Origin: a virus
Direction: 5' to 3' (one strand)
Virus record (IMG/VR): IMGVR_UViG_3300036766_000934
Coordinates: 1 to 47,155 of that record
DNA length: 47,155 bases
Position numbers and translations under genes: made by a program. Under the pieces are notes generated by a model. That model made no database searches. It had not been told where the DNA came from and saw nothing but the letters and a program-made list of their open reading frames with translations. Every line of letters begins with the position of its first letter. Positions within the stretch are counted from its first letter, which is position 1. Positions 1 through 7,780 of the stretch are shown here, piece after piece.

Positions 1-995
1 ACGACCATTGCCCCGATGTCGTACCAGTCCTCGATCAGGTATGTGTCTTTACGTGGCATTTCGTTTGCCTCCCACCTGTCAAACCACAACTTCCCCCGTT
101 TCGGCTTCGTCCGCCTGTCCTCCACCTCGACCGGCTCGAACTCGGCTTCCGGCGCCTTGATGCCGATCGGGCTGGTTCCATGATTGAAAGCGTTGCGGAC
201 CTTGATCTTCAGGTCTTCCGGCAACCACGGCGGCGAGCAGCGGTCGTTCCAGTGATCCAGCAACAGCTCCAGTGTCGTTGCTTCGCTGACGCCAAAATCC
301 TTGACGCGCGCCGCGGTGGCAAACGTATGCGTGTCGCCGCCGGCGCCCTCGACGGCTGGCTCCGCCATCCTCAGCCACTCGACTGCCCGCCTGATGGCTG
401 ATTCGTCGTCGAGTTCGACCAAAGCGGCGCCAACCTCGCTCTGCCGCCGCGTCAGAGTGGCGCCAGCCGCGCGCCGCGCCACCTCAGCCCACTCCGCTGG
501 CAAGTCCGCCAGCGCGTCCGGCGCGCTGTCGGCGCGGGCGTAGTGCCATCCGTCGATCACACTGCCCTCGCCGACGACATAGCCGCCGAGCGTCTTCAGG
601 TCGACGTTCTCGCCGAGACGTGTCTTGAACGGCACTTTGCCGTCGACCCGGAAATAGTAATGATCGCCGCGGGAAGGCGTACGTACCCGGTATGTTACCG
701 GTAGCGGCTCATCGGCCAGTTCTTCGGCCAGTCTCAGCGATTCGCGACCTTTGCGTCCGTCGCGCACGTCGACGTCGATCACCAAAACGTCCGCATCGAG
801 CGCGACGCCGATGTTGTAGGGCTGGTCCCACCCCAGGATCGGGTCCGTCCACAGGGCTTGCACGGTGAGAGGATCGGAGCTCGCTATCCGCTTCCAGTCG
901 GTTTCGAGGGCGGGGATCTTGGAGTTCGGCGCCAGCGGGAATACGCGAAAGCCCTTGGCGGCAAGGAAGACTGCTTGGTCGCGGAGTTTTGTCAA
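1..995 (-). CDS. Primase-polymerase / RepA-like ATPase, C-terminus off the left edge
   Basis: Bifunctional replication protein. Residues 1-150 form a Prim-Pol (archaeo-eukaryotic primase) domain: the metal-binding pair in VIDVDV (D74, D76), the SRGDHYYF motif (H112) and VDLKTLGGYVVGEGS (D132) are all visible in the reverse-strand translation. After a linker the protein reads YLIEDWYDIGAMVV at the window edge, the usual lead-in to the Walker A of a RepA/AAA_25-type ATPase, so a helicase domain very probably follows outside. The start is TTG at 995, chosen because AGGAG lies 7 bases upstream and no in-frame ATG exists. It is divergent from the replication operon on the other strand. The 331 residues seen are open to the left. 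Confidence 0.85.
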   Translation of the reverse strand, partial: MTKLRDQAVFLAAKGFRVFPLAPNSKIPALETDWKRIASSDPLTVQALWTDPILGWDQPYNIGVALDADVLVIDVDVRDGRKGRESLRLAEELADEPLPVTYRVRTPSRGDHYYFRVDGKVPFKTRLGENVDLKTLGGYVVGEGSVIDGWHYARADSAPDALADLPAEWAEVARRAAGATLTRRQSEVGAALVELDDESAIRRAVEWLRMAEPAVEGAGGDTHTFATAARVKDFGVSEATTLELLLDHWNDRCSPPWLPEDLKIKVRNAFNHGTSPIGIKAPEAEFEPVEVEDRRTKPKRGKLWFDRWEANEMPRKDTYLIEDWYDIGAMV

Positions 996-1066
996 ACGGC
1001 GTCTCCTCTTCGTGCGCCGGAACGGATATTTCGGACGGCACGATGTTCTCTTGTCAAACGGATTTG

Positions 1067-1082
1067 TATGTGAGAGTGTCCG
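1067..1082 (+). promoter_or_regulatory. Degenerate copy of the dispersed GTCTRA-N3-TGTG motif
   Basis: The text ATGTGAGAGTGTCC matches the second half of the genome-wide motif (TGAGAGTGT) but not the leading GTC. It lies in the divergent region between the leftward Prim-Pol gene and the rightward replication operon. The same region carries TTGTCAAACGG twice (989-999 and 1051-1061), the first copy overlapping the TTG start of the Prim-Pol gene. Promoters for both directions are expected here, but I see no convincing complete -35/-10 pair. Confidence 0.35.
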
Positions 1083-1118
1083 AAAAGCAGAACGACTGCA
1101 ACGCGGGCGTCTTACTTT

Positions 1119-1328
1119 GTGGGAACGGGAGTGACTGAATACCACATCGGCCAGCGGGTTCGTTTCGCTCCCGGCGCGTACGTTTCCGCCAGGCTGATCG
1201 ACCGGCCGGCGCGGGTTGAGAGATACGAAGAGGTCGACGAAGTCGACTATGTGATCGTGACTGTCGACGGCGTCGAACAGTGGGTGTTGCCGGGAGAAAT
1301 TCTTCCGCTGAAAAAGGAGACCGCATGA
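1119..1328 (+). CDS. Small acidic hypothetical protein, first gene of the rightward operon
   Basis: A 69-residue protein without a recognised family. It is rich in valine and acidic residues (RYEEVDEVDYVIVTVDGVEQ) and looks like a small beta-rich fold. A GTG start at 1119 gives MGTGVTEYHIGQRV; a second in-frame GTG at 1131 sits closer to the purine-rich GGGAACGGGA, so the start is uncertain by four codons. Its stop overlaps the ATG of the resolvase gene as ATGA, indicating translational coupling. It opens the long replication operon. Confidence 0.6.
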   Translation: MGTGVTEYHIGQRVRFAPGAYVSARLIDRPARVERYEEVDEVDYVIVTVDGVEQWVLPGEILPLKKETA

Positions 1329-1807
1329 AAATTCTCGCTCTCGATCTTGGCACCACCACCGGTTTTGCTTTGTCATTGTCGGGGGGCGATATCGTCTCCG
1401 GTGTCTGGAAGCTGAAAGGCGGGCGATTCGAGGGTGGCGGGATGCGTTATCTCCGCTTCCGTGGACATCTGGACGACGTCGATGCGCGCCACATTTTTTC
1501 TGATCGGGTTTACTTCGAGGCAGTTCGCCGGCACATCGGCACCGATGCCGCTCACGTTTACGGCGGACTAATGGCGACGCTGACCGCATGGTGTGAAGAG
1601 AATGCGATTCCCTACGAGGGCGTGCCGGTCGGGACCATCAAGAAATACATCACCGGTAAGGGCAACGCCGGCAAGGATTTGGTGACGGCCGCGGTGTCGG
1701 CGCTCGGCTATAAACCCGTTGACGATAATGAGGCTGATGCGATCGCGCTGTTATTGCTCAAACGGTCTGAAATGGAGATCGAGGAGCCGAAGCCTTGGAT
1801 GAGCTGA
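1325..1807 (+). CDS. RuvC-like Holliday junction resolvase
   Basis: 160 residues with the RNase H-like layout of RuvC: the first beta strand ILALDLGTTTG carries D7, RVYFEAV carries E65, and the C-terminal DDNEADAIALLL supplies D133/D134 and D138. These acidic positions are the usual metal-binding set for cutting four-way DNA junctions, so it probably resolves branched phage DNA in replication, recombination or before packaging. The ATG at 1325 follows AAAAAGGAG with good spacing; an upstream in-frame extension to 1280 lies inside the preceding gene and is less likely. The C-terminus overlaps the next gene. Confidence 0.85.
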   Translation: MKILALDLGTTTGFALSLSGGDIVSGVWKLKGGRFEGGGMRYLRFRGHLDDVDARHIFSDRVYFEAVRRHIGTDAAHVYGGLMATLTAWCEENAIPYEGVPVGTIKKYITGKGNAGKDLVTAAVSALGYKPVDDNEADAIALLLLKRSEMEIEEPKPWMS

Positions 1808-2490
1808 TGGAACGGCTGTATGAACACGCCAGAAATCGCGCCGCAACTCTTTCGGATGAGAAGGATGCCGAACTTTTGGCACACGATGCGCGAGCATTCG
1901 CCGAAGCCGCCCTCGCCGCCATCCGGCAACCGCCGAAGTTGGAGACGACGGCGGAGGAACGTGAACGCGTCGCTGCTTGGGCTGGCGATGTATCGTGGTT
2001 TCCGAATGCCGAGGTGCGCGCGCTTCTCCGCGACGTCGCCAAGCTCATCGCTCACGTCACCGGGCTTCTCTCCGCAACGAAGGAAGAAGCCCTAGCCCTG
2101 CTCGACGCCGAGGCAACACCCGTCAACTATCCGAAGCCGTTATTTTCATCGGAGGACAGGGACAGGGAGTCGCCGGGAACGGACTCCGCCTCTAACGCTG
2201 CCCCTCTACAATCTGGCCCGGCAACCTCCGGCCAAGAGCGCATCGTGCGCGCGGCTGTTATGGTCGGTGAAGCCGTTTACTCGGTGGCTCCGCCGGGTCG
2301 GCATGGTGCGGTCTTTCAGATCCTGCCGCCGACAAGCGACGATAAACTTGAGGATCAAGGCTTCTTGACAAGTACCGGTCGCTTCGTCACCCGCTCCGAG
2401 GCTCTGCGCATCGCAACCACGGCCGGTCAGATCATCCATCAATCGAGCGGGCCAAATCCAACCGAACTGTTCACGGAGGACATGTGGTGA
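1795..2490 (+). CDS. Phage protein with a C-terminal GRFVTRSEA-type module
   Basis: About 231 residues. The N-terminal 100 are helical and alanine/glutamate-rich; residues 110-150 are probably disordered; the C-terminal 80 contain HGAVFQILPP and GFLTSTGRFVTRSEALRIA, a small module I recall as recurrent in phage proteins of unknown function. The start is TTG 1795 (GAGGAG eight bases upstream) or ATG 1807, which overlaps the resolvase stop. It lies between the resolvase and the helicase, so a role in replication is only inferred from position. Confidence 0.65.
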   Translation: MDELMERLYEHARNRAATLSDEKDAELLAHDARAFAEAALAAIRQPPKLETTAEERERVAAWAGDVSWFPNAEVRALLRDVAKLIAHVTGLLSATKEEALALLDAEATPVNYPKPLFSSEDRDRESPGTDSASNAAPLQSGPATSGQERIVRAAVMVGEAVYSVAPPGRHGAVFQILPPTSDDKLEDQGFLTSTGRFVTRSEALRIATTAGQIIHQSSGPNPTELFTEDMW

Positions 2491-2509
2491 GCGACGACGG
2501 GCGGGTGAG

Positions 2510-3835
2510 TTGAACCTTTTTCCTTACCAAGTTGAGGGCGCCCGCTTCCTCGCCGAGAAGAAGCGTGCGTTGCTTGCCGACGACATGGGTTTGGGAAAGA
2601 CCGCCCAGGCGATCGCGGCGTGTGATTTAGTCGACGCCGGCATGTTTAACGTTCTGGTCGTATGCCCCGCTTCTGTTCGAGAAACTTGGCATCGAGAGTT
2701 TCGGCGTTTTGCCGGTGACAAATACCAAGCGGTCGTACTGTCCTATGACCGGATTGCGAAAGGCACATACAAGAGCAGTGTGCCAGTGCACATTGATGTC
2801 CTGATTCTGGATGAGGCCCACTACCTGAAGTCCCGCACCGCCAAGCGCACCAAAGCAATCTTTGGTCCCAAATGCGACGGCGTTGGGGGACTGGTTGAAC
2901 GGGCAAAGCACGTCTTTCTTCTCACCGGCACGCCGACGCCCAACAACCCATCGGAACTGTGGCCGATGCTGCGCGCCGTGATGCCGGACGCAATCGGGCC
3001 AGAGGGAATGAGCGCAAGAGGCGGCTGGCCAGGGACGGAAACAACTGTCTCTGTCGCCTGCGGCAAGCCCTTCTCCTACTGGCAGTACATCAACAGGTAC
3101 TGTTATCTCCGCGACAATGGTTTCGGCACCGAAATCGTTAAGGGTCGGAACCTCGACGAGCTCCGCGCGCGAATTGCGCCATACGTTCTGCGGCGCAAGA
3201 AGGCTGACGTGATGAAAGACCTTCCGCCGATTCGGTTCGACCAGATTTACCTTGAAGGCGATTTGACGCTGCCGGTCGAAGTGTTGGCGGAGGTTGAGAA
3301 CGTCGAGTGGGCGCTGGCGAACGGGGGCATCAAGGCACTGGCGAAGCTGGCGCCACACGTCGCGACGCTTCGGCGGTTGACGGGGTTGGCAAAGGTCAAG
3401 CCCGCGGTTGAATGGATCCGCGACTGGCTTGAGGCGGGCGGAAAGAAGCTGGTCGTGTTCGCGCACCACCGCAAGGTGATCGAAGGCTTGGCTGTTGGTT
3501 TGGCCCAAAACTTGTGCTGCGTGACCGGGGCAACGCCCGCGGATGAGCGACAGGACATCGTTAATCTGTTTCAATCGCGTTATGGACCTAGGATTTTCAT
3601 CGGTCAAATTCAGGCCGCCGGCGTCGGGATTACCCTTCACGCCGCGTCTGATGTATTATTTGTCGAATCTTCATGGGTGCCGGCGGACAACGAGCAGGCC
3701 GCCATGCGGATCCACCGCATTGGGCAAAAGAACGCCTGTCTGGTGCGTTTCGCAACGCTTGCTGGTTCGATTGACGAACGCATCCAGCGCGCGGTAATGC
3801 GTAAGACCGCCGACGTCGCCAAACTGTTCAACTGA
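2510..3835 (+). CDS. SNF2-family DEAH helicase/ATPase
   Basis: 441 residues with the superfamily 2 SWI2/SNF2 motif series: Walker A in DDMGLGKTAQA (K30), Walker B DEAH at 101-104, motif III LLTGTP at 138-142, and C-terminal motifs AGVGITLHAAS and QAAMRIHRIGQ. Such short SNF2 proteins are common in phage replication modules that also carry DUF2800, DUF2815 and a family A polymerase, as here, and act as DNA translocases. The apparent start is TTG at 2510, giving MNLFPYQVEG, which fits the family's usual N-terminus (PYQ.EG). The upstream gap is only 19 bases. Confidence 0.9.
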   Translation: MNLFPYQVEGARFLAEKKRALLADDMGLGKTAQAIAACDLVDAGMFNVLVVCPASVRETWHREFRRFAGDKYQAVVLSYDRIAKGTYKSSVPVHIDVLILDEAHYLKSRTAKRTKAIFGPKCDGVGGLVERAKHVFLLTGTPTPNNPSELWPMLRAVMPDAIGPEGMSARGGWPGTETTVSVACGKPFSYWQYINRYCYLRDNGFGTEIVKGRNLDELRARIAPYVLRRKKADVMKDLPPIRFDQIYLEGDLTLPVEVLAEVENVEWALANGGIKALAKLAPHVATLRRLTGLAKVKPAVEWIRDWLEAGGKKLVVFAHHRKVIEGLAVGLAQNLCCVTGATPADERQDIVNLFQSRYGPRIFIGQIQAAGVGITLHAASDVLFVESSWVPADNEQAAMRIHRIGQKNACLVRFATLAGSIDERIQRAVMRKTADVAKLFN

Positions 3836-3849
3836 GAGGACCAAGGAAA

Positions 3850-4647
3850 ATGAACCGAATCTCCATCGCGACATGTCTGTCTGCTTTCGTGCTTTTCGTG
3901 CTTGCCACGGCCGGCAACGCCTTCGCCGGGTGGTCGATCGACGACATGAACACGCAGATCGACCAGACCAATTTCATCGTCAACGCTGGCTGTTCGGGCA
4001 CTCTGATCAATCTGCGGAACCATTACATCCTGACGGCGAGCCACTGCGTTAACGTGCAATACGAGAGCTACGACCGCGAGACGGTCGCCGAGGACGGCAC
4101 CATCAAAACCGAGAAGGTTCGCCGGGTGAAACCTGGTGCGGTCAAGCAGGTGCTGTTCGACGCCTCGCTGGACGTTCGTGAGACCACCTACCGCACGAAG
4201 TTAATCGCCGTCGACACGACGCGTGACTTGGCGGTGGTGCAGACGGTTTCGCTTCTTCCCAACACGCGGGCGGCGAAATTGGAATGCGTCGACAACAAGG
4301 AACGCCGCGGCAGCGTCGTCTTCATCGTCGGCAATCCGCTCGGCCTCTACTCGAGCGTCGTTCAGGGCATCGTGTCGAGTACACAGCGCAGTTACGAGCT
4401 GCTGCAGTTCGGCACCGACGACGTGCAGACACAGCCGTTAATGCAGGTTTCCGGTGGTGTTGTCGGCGGCAACTCCGGCGGCGCCGTGTACAACCAGGAT
4501 GGCAATTTGATCGGCGTCTCGGTGCTGGCGCACAAGGTCAACGAAGTTCTTGGCTTCGCTGTCCCGCTCGACGTCATCAAGGCGTTTCTGAAAGACAAGA
4601 AGCTCGATGGTATTTTTTCTTACTGCGACCAAATAGAGAAGAGGTGA
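3850..4647 (+). CDS. Secreted trypsin-like (S1/HtrA-like) serine protease
   Basis: 265 residues. Residues 1-26 are a classical signal peptide (hydrophobic core LSAFVLFVLAT, cleavage likely after AGNAFA). The mature part shows a chymotrypsin-fold triad: H65 in LTASHC, D126 in TTRDLAVV and S209 in GGVVGGNSGGAV. No PDZ domain follows, so it is a bare protease domain, closest in look to DegP/HtrA peptidase cores. C48, C66, C146 and C258 could form disulphides in the periplasm. The ATG follows an AAGGA box. Its position inside a DNA replication operon is odd: target and timing are unknown. Phage-encoded exported proteases might act on host envelope proteins or in superinfection control, but this is inference. 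Confidence 0.85.
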   Translation: MNRISIATCLSAFVLFVLATAGNAFAGWSIDDMNTQIDQTNFIVNAGCSGTLINLRNHYILTASHCVNVQYESYDRETVAEDGTIKTEKVRRVKPGAVKQVLFDASLDVRETTYRTKLIAVDTTRDLAVVQTVSLLPNTRAAKLECVDNKERRGSVVFIVGNPLGLYSSVVQGIVSSTQRSYELLQFGTDDVQTQPLMQVSGGVVGGNSGGAVYNQDGNLIGVSVLAHKVNEVLGFAVPLDVIKAFLKDKKLDGIFSYCDQIEKR

Positions 4648-4650
4648 AAC

Positions 4651-5145
4651 GTGGAAATCAACATCAGCATAAATGCTCCGTGCGCCGAGGAAGTCCTTTG
4701 GCAAATGCGTAAGTTTCTTCAGGGAGAAAGTGGTAAACCCGCCGGTGTGTCCGCCGAGCAGTTTTCGTCAACGTCGACGAAATCATTCGAACCCGAAATC
4801 GTTCCTCCCGCCAAGAAGCGTGGCCGCGGGCCGGCGAAGGTCAAAGCCGAAGACGTCGTCGACGTCGCTCCCAATGGCGATCCAGTCCTGCACGACGCCG
4901 ATGTTGTTGTCGAGGCCGCTCGCGCGGCGACGCCGACCACCCTTCCCTCGTCCGAGGGGCCGAAGCACGATGCGACTCGCCAGGCGGCGATCGCCTACAA
5001 CGCCAAATTCGGCAACGACAAGCTGATCGAACTCCTGAAGAAGTTCAAGAACGCCGACGGCAAGCCGTGCTCGGGGCCGCGCGAGCTGTTCCGTGCCGGC
5101 CACGCAGACGCGTTCATTGCGCGGGTAGAGGAGGAGTTGGCGTGA
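4651..5145 (+). CDS. Hypothetical protein with a disordered centre
   Basis: 164 residues starting at GTG 4651, with GAGGTG just upstream. The first 30 residues are ordered (EINISINAPCAEEVLWQMRK), the middle (about 40-110) is Ala/Pro/Lys-rich and probably disordered with a basic patch KKRGRGPAKVK, and the last 50 (YNAKFGNDKLIELLKKF to the end) form a compact helical module. I recall similar tails in phage proteins next to DUF2800 nucleases but cannot name a family. Its stop overlaps the next GTG as GTGA, so the two are probably made together. Confidence 0.6.
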   Translation: MEINISINAPCAEEVLWQMRKFLQGESGKPAGVSAEQFSSTSTKSFEPEIVPPAKKRGRGPAKVKAEDVVDVAPNGDPVLHDADVVVEAARAATPTTLPSSEGPKHDATRQAAIAYNAKFGNDKLIELLKKFKNADGKPCSGPRELFRAGHADAFIARVEEELA

Positions 5146-6314
5146 CCGCCCGTCCTCACGCCAAACTGGCGCCTTCCGCGGCGCACCGGTGGATCAACTG
5201 CCCCGGCAGCATCCGCCTGTCGGAGGGGATCGAAGAGAAGTCTTCGGTCTTCGCCGACGAGGGTACAGCCGCGCACGAACTGGCGGAGTGGTGTCTTTCC
5301 TCGTTCAAAGACCCGGCCACTCGCTTCGGCGACTTCATCACTGTCAACGGATGTGATTTCGAAATCGACGAAGAGATGGTGGACTCAGTCCAACTCTACG
5401 TCGAGACGGTCAAGTCCCTGGTCGAACCCGGCGACGAAGTCGAATACGAAGCCAAACTGGATCTTCGCCACATCCCCGGCATGGGCTTCGGCACCGGCGA
5501 CGCCACCATCTTCAAGCCGAAGAAGCGCCGGCTGGTTATCGTCGACCTGAAGTACGGCAGGGGTGTTCCGGTCTTCGCCAAGGATAACCCGCAACTGAGG
5601 CTCTACGCGGTCGGCCTGGCGCAGCGATATCACAACCGCGGCATCGACTGGATCGAGTGCATTATCGTTCAACCTCGCTGCTCCCAGATCGGCGACATCG
5701 TGCCCGGTGTCAGAAAACCCGACCTCATCGAAGCCGTCGACCTCGTCGAGTTTCGCGTCGAAGTCGAACGCGCCGCCGCGGCAACGATGGCGCCGGACGC
5801 TCCCTTGAACCCTGGCGACTGGTGCCGGTTCTGTCCGGCCGCGCCGACGTGTCCCGCACTTAGGGAGAGGGTTCTTGCCGTGGCCGAGATGGAGTTTGGG
5901 GAACCACCGAAGGTAGATTCGCTGACCTTGGATAAGATGGCGTTCGTGTTGCGCGAGGCCGGCATCGTCAAGGACTGGCTGAAGCGGGTTGAGGAGCGGG
6001 CGCACCAGATGGCGCGCGACGGCAATCCGCCGACCGGCTTCAAGTTGGTGGCGTCGCGAGCGACGCGGAAGTGGAAGGACGAGGCCGCAACGGTGACGTA
6101 CCTTGGCGACATTCTCGATTTGACGGAAGACCAGATTTACGTCGAGCCGAAGGTGCGGTCCCCGGCCCAGATCGAGAGGATCATCGGCGTGAAACGCAAG
6201 GGCGAGATCATCGGATTGGTTGTGTCGAAGTCGAGCGGAACCATCCTGGTTTCGCAAGAGGATCCCCGGCCGCCGGTGAAGGTGGACGCAGAAGAGGAGT
6301 TTGAAAATGCCTGA
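5142..6314 (+). CDS. DUF2800 family PD-(D/E)XK nuclease with a likely Fe-S cluster
   Basis: 390 residues from GTG 5142. It opens with APSAAHRWINCPGS and ADEGTAAHELAEW, hallmarks of the DUF2800/Cas4-like nucleases. The nuclease core is visible as GTGDATIF (D120) and LVIVDLKYG (D135, K137). C20 together with C228, C231 and C237 in WCRFCPAAPTCPAL match the four-cysteine iron-sulphur arrangement of Cas4/AddB-type nucleases. It is expected to process DNA ends in phage recombination or replication. It precedes DUF2815 by one small gene, the typical pairing in phage replication modules. A longer frame to 5067 lies inside the previous gene and is rejected. Confidence 0.85.
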   Translation: MTARPHAKLAPSAAHRWINCPGSIRLSEGIEEKSSVFADEGTAAHELAEWCLSSFKDPATRFGDFITVNGCDFEIDEEMVDSVQLYVETVKSLVEPGDEVEYEAKLDLRHIPGMGFGTGDATIFKPKKRRLVIVDLKYGRGVPVFAKDNPQLRLYAVGLAQRYHNRGIDWIECIIVQPRCSQIGDIVPGVRKPDLIEAVDLVEFRVEVERAAAATMAPDAPLNPGDWCRFCPAAPTCPALRERVLAVAEMEFGEPPKVDSLTLDKMAFVLREAGIVKDWLKRVEERAHQMARDGNPPTGFKLVASRATRKWKDEAATVTYLGDILDLTEDQIYVEPKVRSPAQIERIIGVKRKGEIIGLVVSKSSGTILVSQEDPRPPVKVDAEEEFENA

Positions 6315-6516
6315 AGAACAACCCGCCGTCCCACCCATCGCCCTTCAGCTCGGCGCCGACCGTCAGAACGGTGTCGTTGTCCTGAAAATGGGTGGTTTCG
6401 TCCAGACCGTTAACTCCGCTACGGCGCGGGCGTACGCGATCGGTCTGATCCACGCCGCCGAGATTGCCGGGTTGCCGAAGATCGAGGAGGACGAAAAGAT
6501 TGGCTTGACCGAATAG
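6307..6516 (+). CDS. Small hypothetical protein between DUF2800 and DUF2815
   Basis: 69 residues from ATG 6307, preceded by GAGGAG and overlapping the DUF2800 stop. The middle reads QNGVVVLKMGGFVQTVNSATARAYAIGLIHAAEIAG, a beta hairpin followed by a helix, which I do not recognise as a named family. The stop at 6514-6516 abuts an exact copy of the dispersed motif, so this may be the last gene before a regulatory checkpoint in the operon. Confidence 0.6.
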   Translation: MPEEQPAVPPIALQLGADRQNGVVVLKMGGFVQTVNSATARAYAIGLIHAAEIAGLPKIEEDEKIGLTE

Positions 6517-6531
6517 TCTGATTGTGTGCTA
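6515..6531 (+). promoter_or_regulatory. Exact copy of GTCTRA-N3-TGTGC
   Basis: AGTCTGATTGTGTGCTA follows the stop of the small gene and precedes the DUF2815 gene by about 50 bases, in the only sizeable gap of the replication operon. A TTGACC at 6505-6510 could be a -35 with TAAACA (6530-6535) as a weak -10, 19 bases apart. It could therefore be an internal promoter, an operator, or both. Confidence 0.55.
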
Positions 6532-6540
6532 AACATGCTT

Positions 6541-6558
6541 CGCGTCTGACAAGACGCG
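6541..6558 (+). promoter_or_regulatory. Perfect hairpin in the DUF2815 leader
   Basis: CGCGTC-TGACAA-GACGCG forms a six-base-pair stem with a six-base loop, 25 bases before the GTG of the DUF2815 gene. No run of T follows, so an intrinsic terminator is unlikely; an RNA-level control element or protein site is possible. Confidence 0.4.
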
Positions 6559-6583
6559 AACCCAAGATGGAGCAAGAGATCCA

Positions 6584-7174
6584 GTGAAAGACAACGTCGC
6601 ATACATTCACGAGAAAACCGGGAACCTGATGACGCCGAAGTGCCGCATGGCGTGGTCGTCGCTTTTGGCCCCGTCCAGAATGAAGAATGACGACGGTGAA
6701 GCGAAGCACGACGTCACCATTCTCATTCCCAAGGACGCTGACATTACCGTGCTCAAGAAGGCGGCCACGGAGGCTGCCGAGGAGAAGTTTGGCGTCAAAG
6801 CGAAGACTTTAACCCTTCGTTCGCCATTCCGCAAAACCGAGGGGAAGGACAGTCTCGCCGATCTCGCCGAGGACTTCCCCTTCTACATCACGGCGCGCAG
6901 CAAGGACCGGCCCGGCGTGGTTGGCCCAAACGGCAAGGCGGTCGACGATCCCGAGCAAATTTATCCCGGCCGATGGGTGCGGGCATCGATCCAGGCATTC
7001 GGCTACGACACCAAGGGCAACAAAGGCGTCTCGTTCGGACTACAGAACGTGCAGTTGCTCGACCATGACGACCCGCTCGCCATCGGCGGCAGTCGCGTTT
7101 CCGCGGAGGCCGAATTCGACGCCGTCGAAGGCGCCGGCGACGAGACCAAGTCGTCCGACGCGCTGTTCGAGTAG
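6584..7174 (+). CDS. DUF2815 family, probable single-stranded DNA-binding protein
   Basis: 196 residues from GTG 6584. The sequence follows the DUF2815 pattern: a conserved start with TPKCRMAWSSLLAP, a charged centre with KHDVTILIPKDAD, then QIYPGRWVRASIQAFGYD and KGVSFGLQNVQLLDHDDPL, and an acidic tail ending DALFE. The acidic C-terminus is what single-strand binding proteins use to recruit partners. DUF2815 is usually found with DUF2800 and a family A polymerase, exactly as here, and is regarded as the module's single-strand binding protein. It has its own leader with a motif copy and a hairpin, suggesting separate regulation. Confidence 0.8.
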   Translation: MKDNVAYIHEKTGNLMTPKCRMAWSSLLAPSRMKNDDGEAKHDVTILIPKDADITVLKKAATEAAEEKFGVKAKTLTLRSPFRKTEGKDSLADLAEDFPFYITARSKDRPGVVGPNGKAVDDPEQIYPGRWVRASIQAFGYDTKGNKGVSFGLQNVQLLDHDDPLAIGGSRVSAEAEFDAVEGAGDETKSSDALFE

Positions 7175-7180
7175 CGTTCG

Positions 7181-7282
7181 ATGGATGACCTCGCCGCCGT
7201 TTTGATATTCATTCTCGTCCTCGCGGGGCTGACCGCACTTCCCACAGTCGGCTTGCTCTACTTGGTCGGCGCCCTTACTTGA
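7181..7282 (+). CDS. 33-residue single-span membrane peptide
   Basis: A very short frame, MDDLAAVLIFILVLAGLT and on to VGLLYLVGALT, almost entirely hydrophobic, so one long or two tightly packed membrane segments. It starts six bases after the DUF2815 stop and its stop overlaps the next TTG start as TTGA, which supports translation. No family is recognised. An inner-membrane peptide in an early operon could affect host membrane functions, but nothing more can be said. Confidence 0.5.
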   Translation: MDDLAAVLIFILVLAGLTALPTVGLLYLVGALT

Positions 7283-7500
7283 CTGATCGCCCGTTCGAGA
7301 AGGTGCGTTACCTCGATGACGTCGAGTTCCACCTTCTCGAACGGGCGCTGGTCAGGCTGGAAGATGAAAAACTGACCGACGACGAATACCAGTTCGCCGA
7401 CGACCTCGGTCGGCGGCTGATCGATTACGGCAGGCGCACGATCGTAACCGGCCGGCAGTGGCAGAAAATGGAACGCTTGAAGGAGAAATATCTTGACTGA
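7279..7500 (+). CDS. Small helical hypothetical protein
   Basis: 73 residues, TTG start overlapping the previous stop. Strongly charged and helical: VEFHLLERALVRLEDEKLTDDE, then FADDLGRRLIDYGRRTIVTGRQWQKMERLKEKYL. The tail resembles the 'RQ.E.L..L...Y' ends of small phage regulatory or anti-host proteins, but I cannot assign a family. It overlaps the GapR-like gene by eight bases. Confidence 0.55.
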   Translation: MTDRPFEKVRYLDDVEFHLLERALVRLEDEKLTDDEYQFADDLGRRLIDYGRRTIVTGRQWQKMERLKEKYLD

Positions 7501-7768
7501 CCAACCGGAAGTTATCGGCAAGAACACCCGCATCGGCGACAACGTCAAGGGCATCGTGTCGCAGATCATCGCAACCGAGCGCGAGAAGAAGGGCGTCCAG
7601 ACCGACATCGACGAAATCTATGCCGCGGCTAAGGAGGCCGGTTTCAGCGTCAAGGCGCTCCGCAAGGCGGTTCACCGTGCGATGCTGCCGCCGACCAAGC
7701 GCGAGGACGAGGACAAGATATCCGAGCTGGCCGACCTATACGGTCATGCTTTCAACGCCCTGGACTGA
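7493..7768 (+). CDS. GapR/DUF2312-like nucleoid protein
   Basis: 91 residues from TTG 7493, with AAGGAG eight bases upstream. The middle matches the GapR pattern: a helix ending ERE.KKGVQTDIDEIYAAAK followed by EAGFSVKALRKAV, then a short C-terminal helix ending ELADLYGHAFNALD. GapR of Caulobacter encircles overtwisted AT-rich DNA ahead of moving polymerases and helps topoisomerases; the family is restricted to Alphaproteobacteria and their phages as far as I know. A phage copy in a replication operon suggests management of supercoiling during phage replication, or interference with the host protein. Assignment is from sequence pattern, the function is inferred. Confidence 0.75.
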   Translation: MTDQPEVIGKNTRIGDNVKGIVSQIIATEREKKGVQTDIDEIYAAAKEAGFSVKALRKAVHRAMLPPTKREDEDKISELADLYGHAFNALD

Positions 7769-7780
7769 GGCTAGGGCGCC

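Noticed and set aside
2627-3640. A 337-residue minus-strand frame opposite the SNF2 helicase
   Set aside because: No motif or ribosome site; the helicase frame carries all motifs.
6541-6558. The CGCGTC hairpin as an intrinsic terminator
   Set aside because: No T run follows and the next gene is part of the same module.
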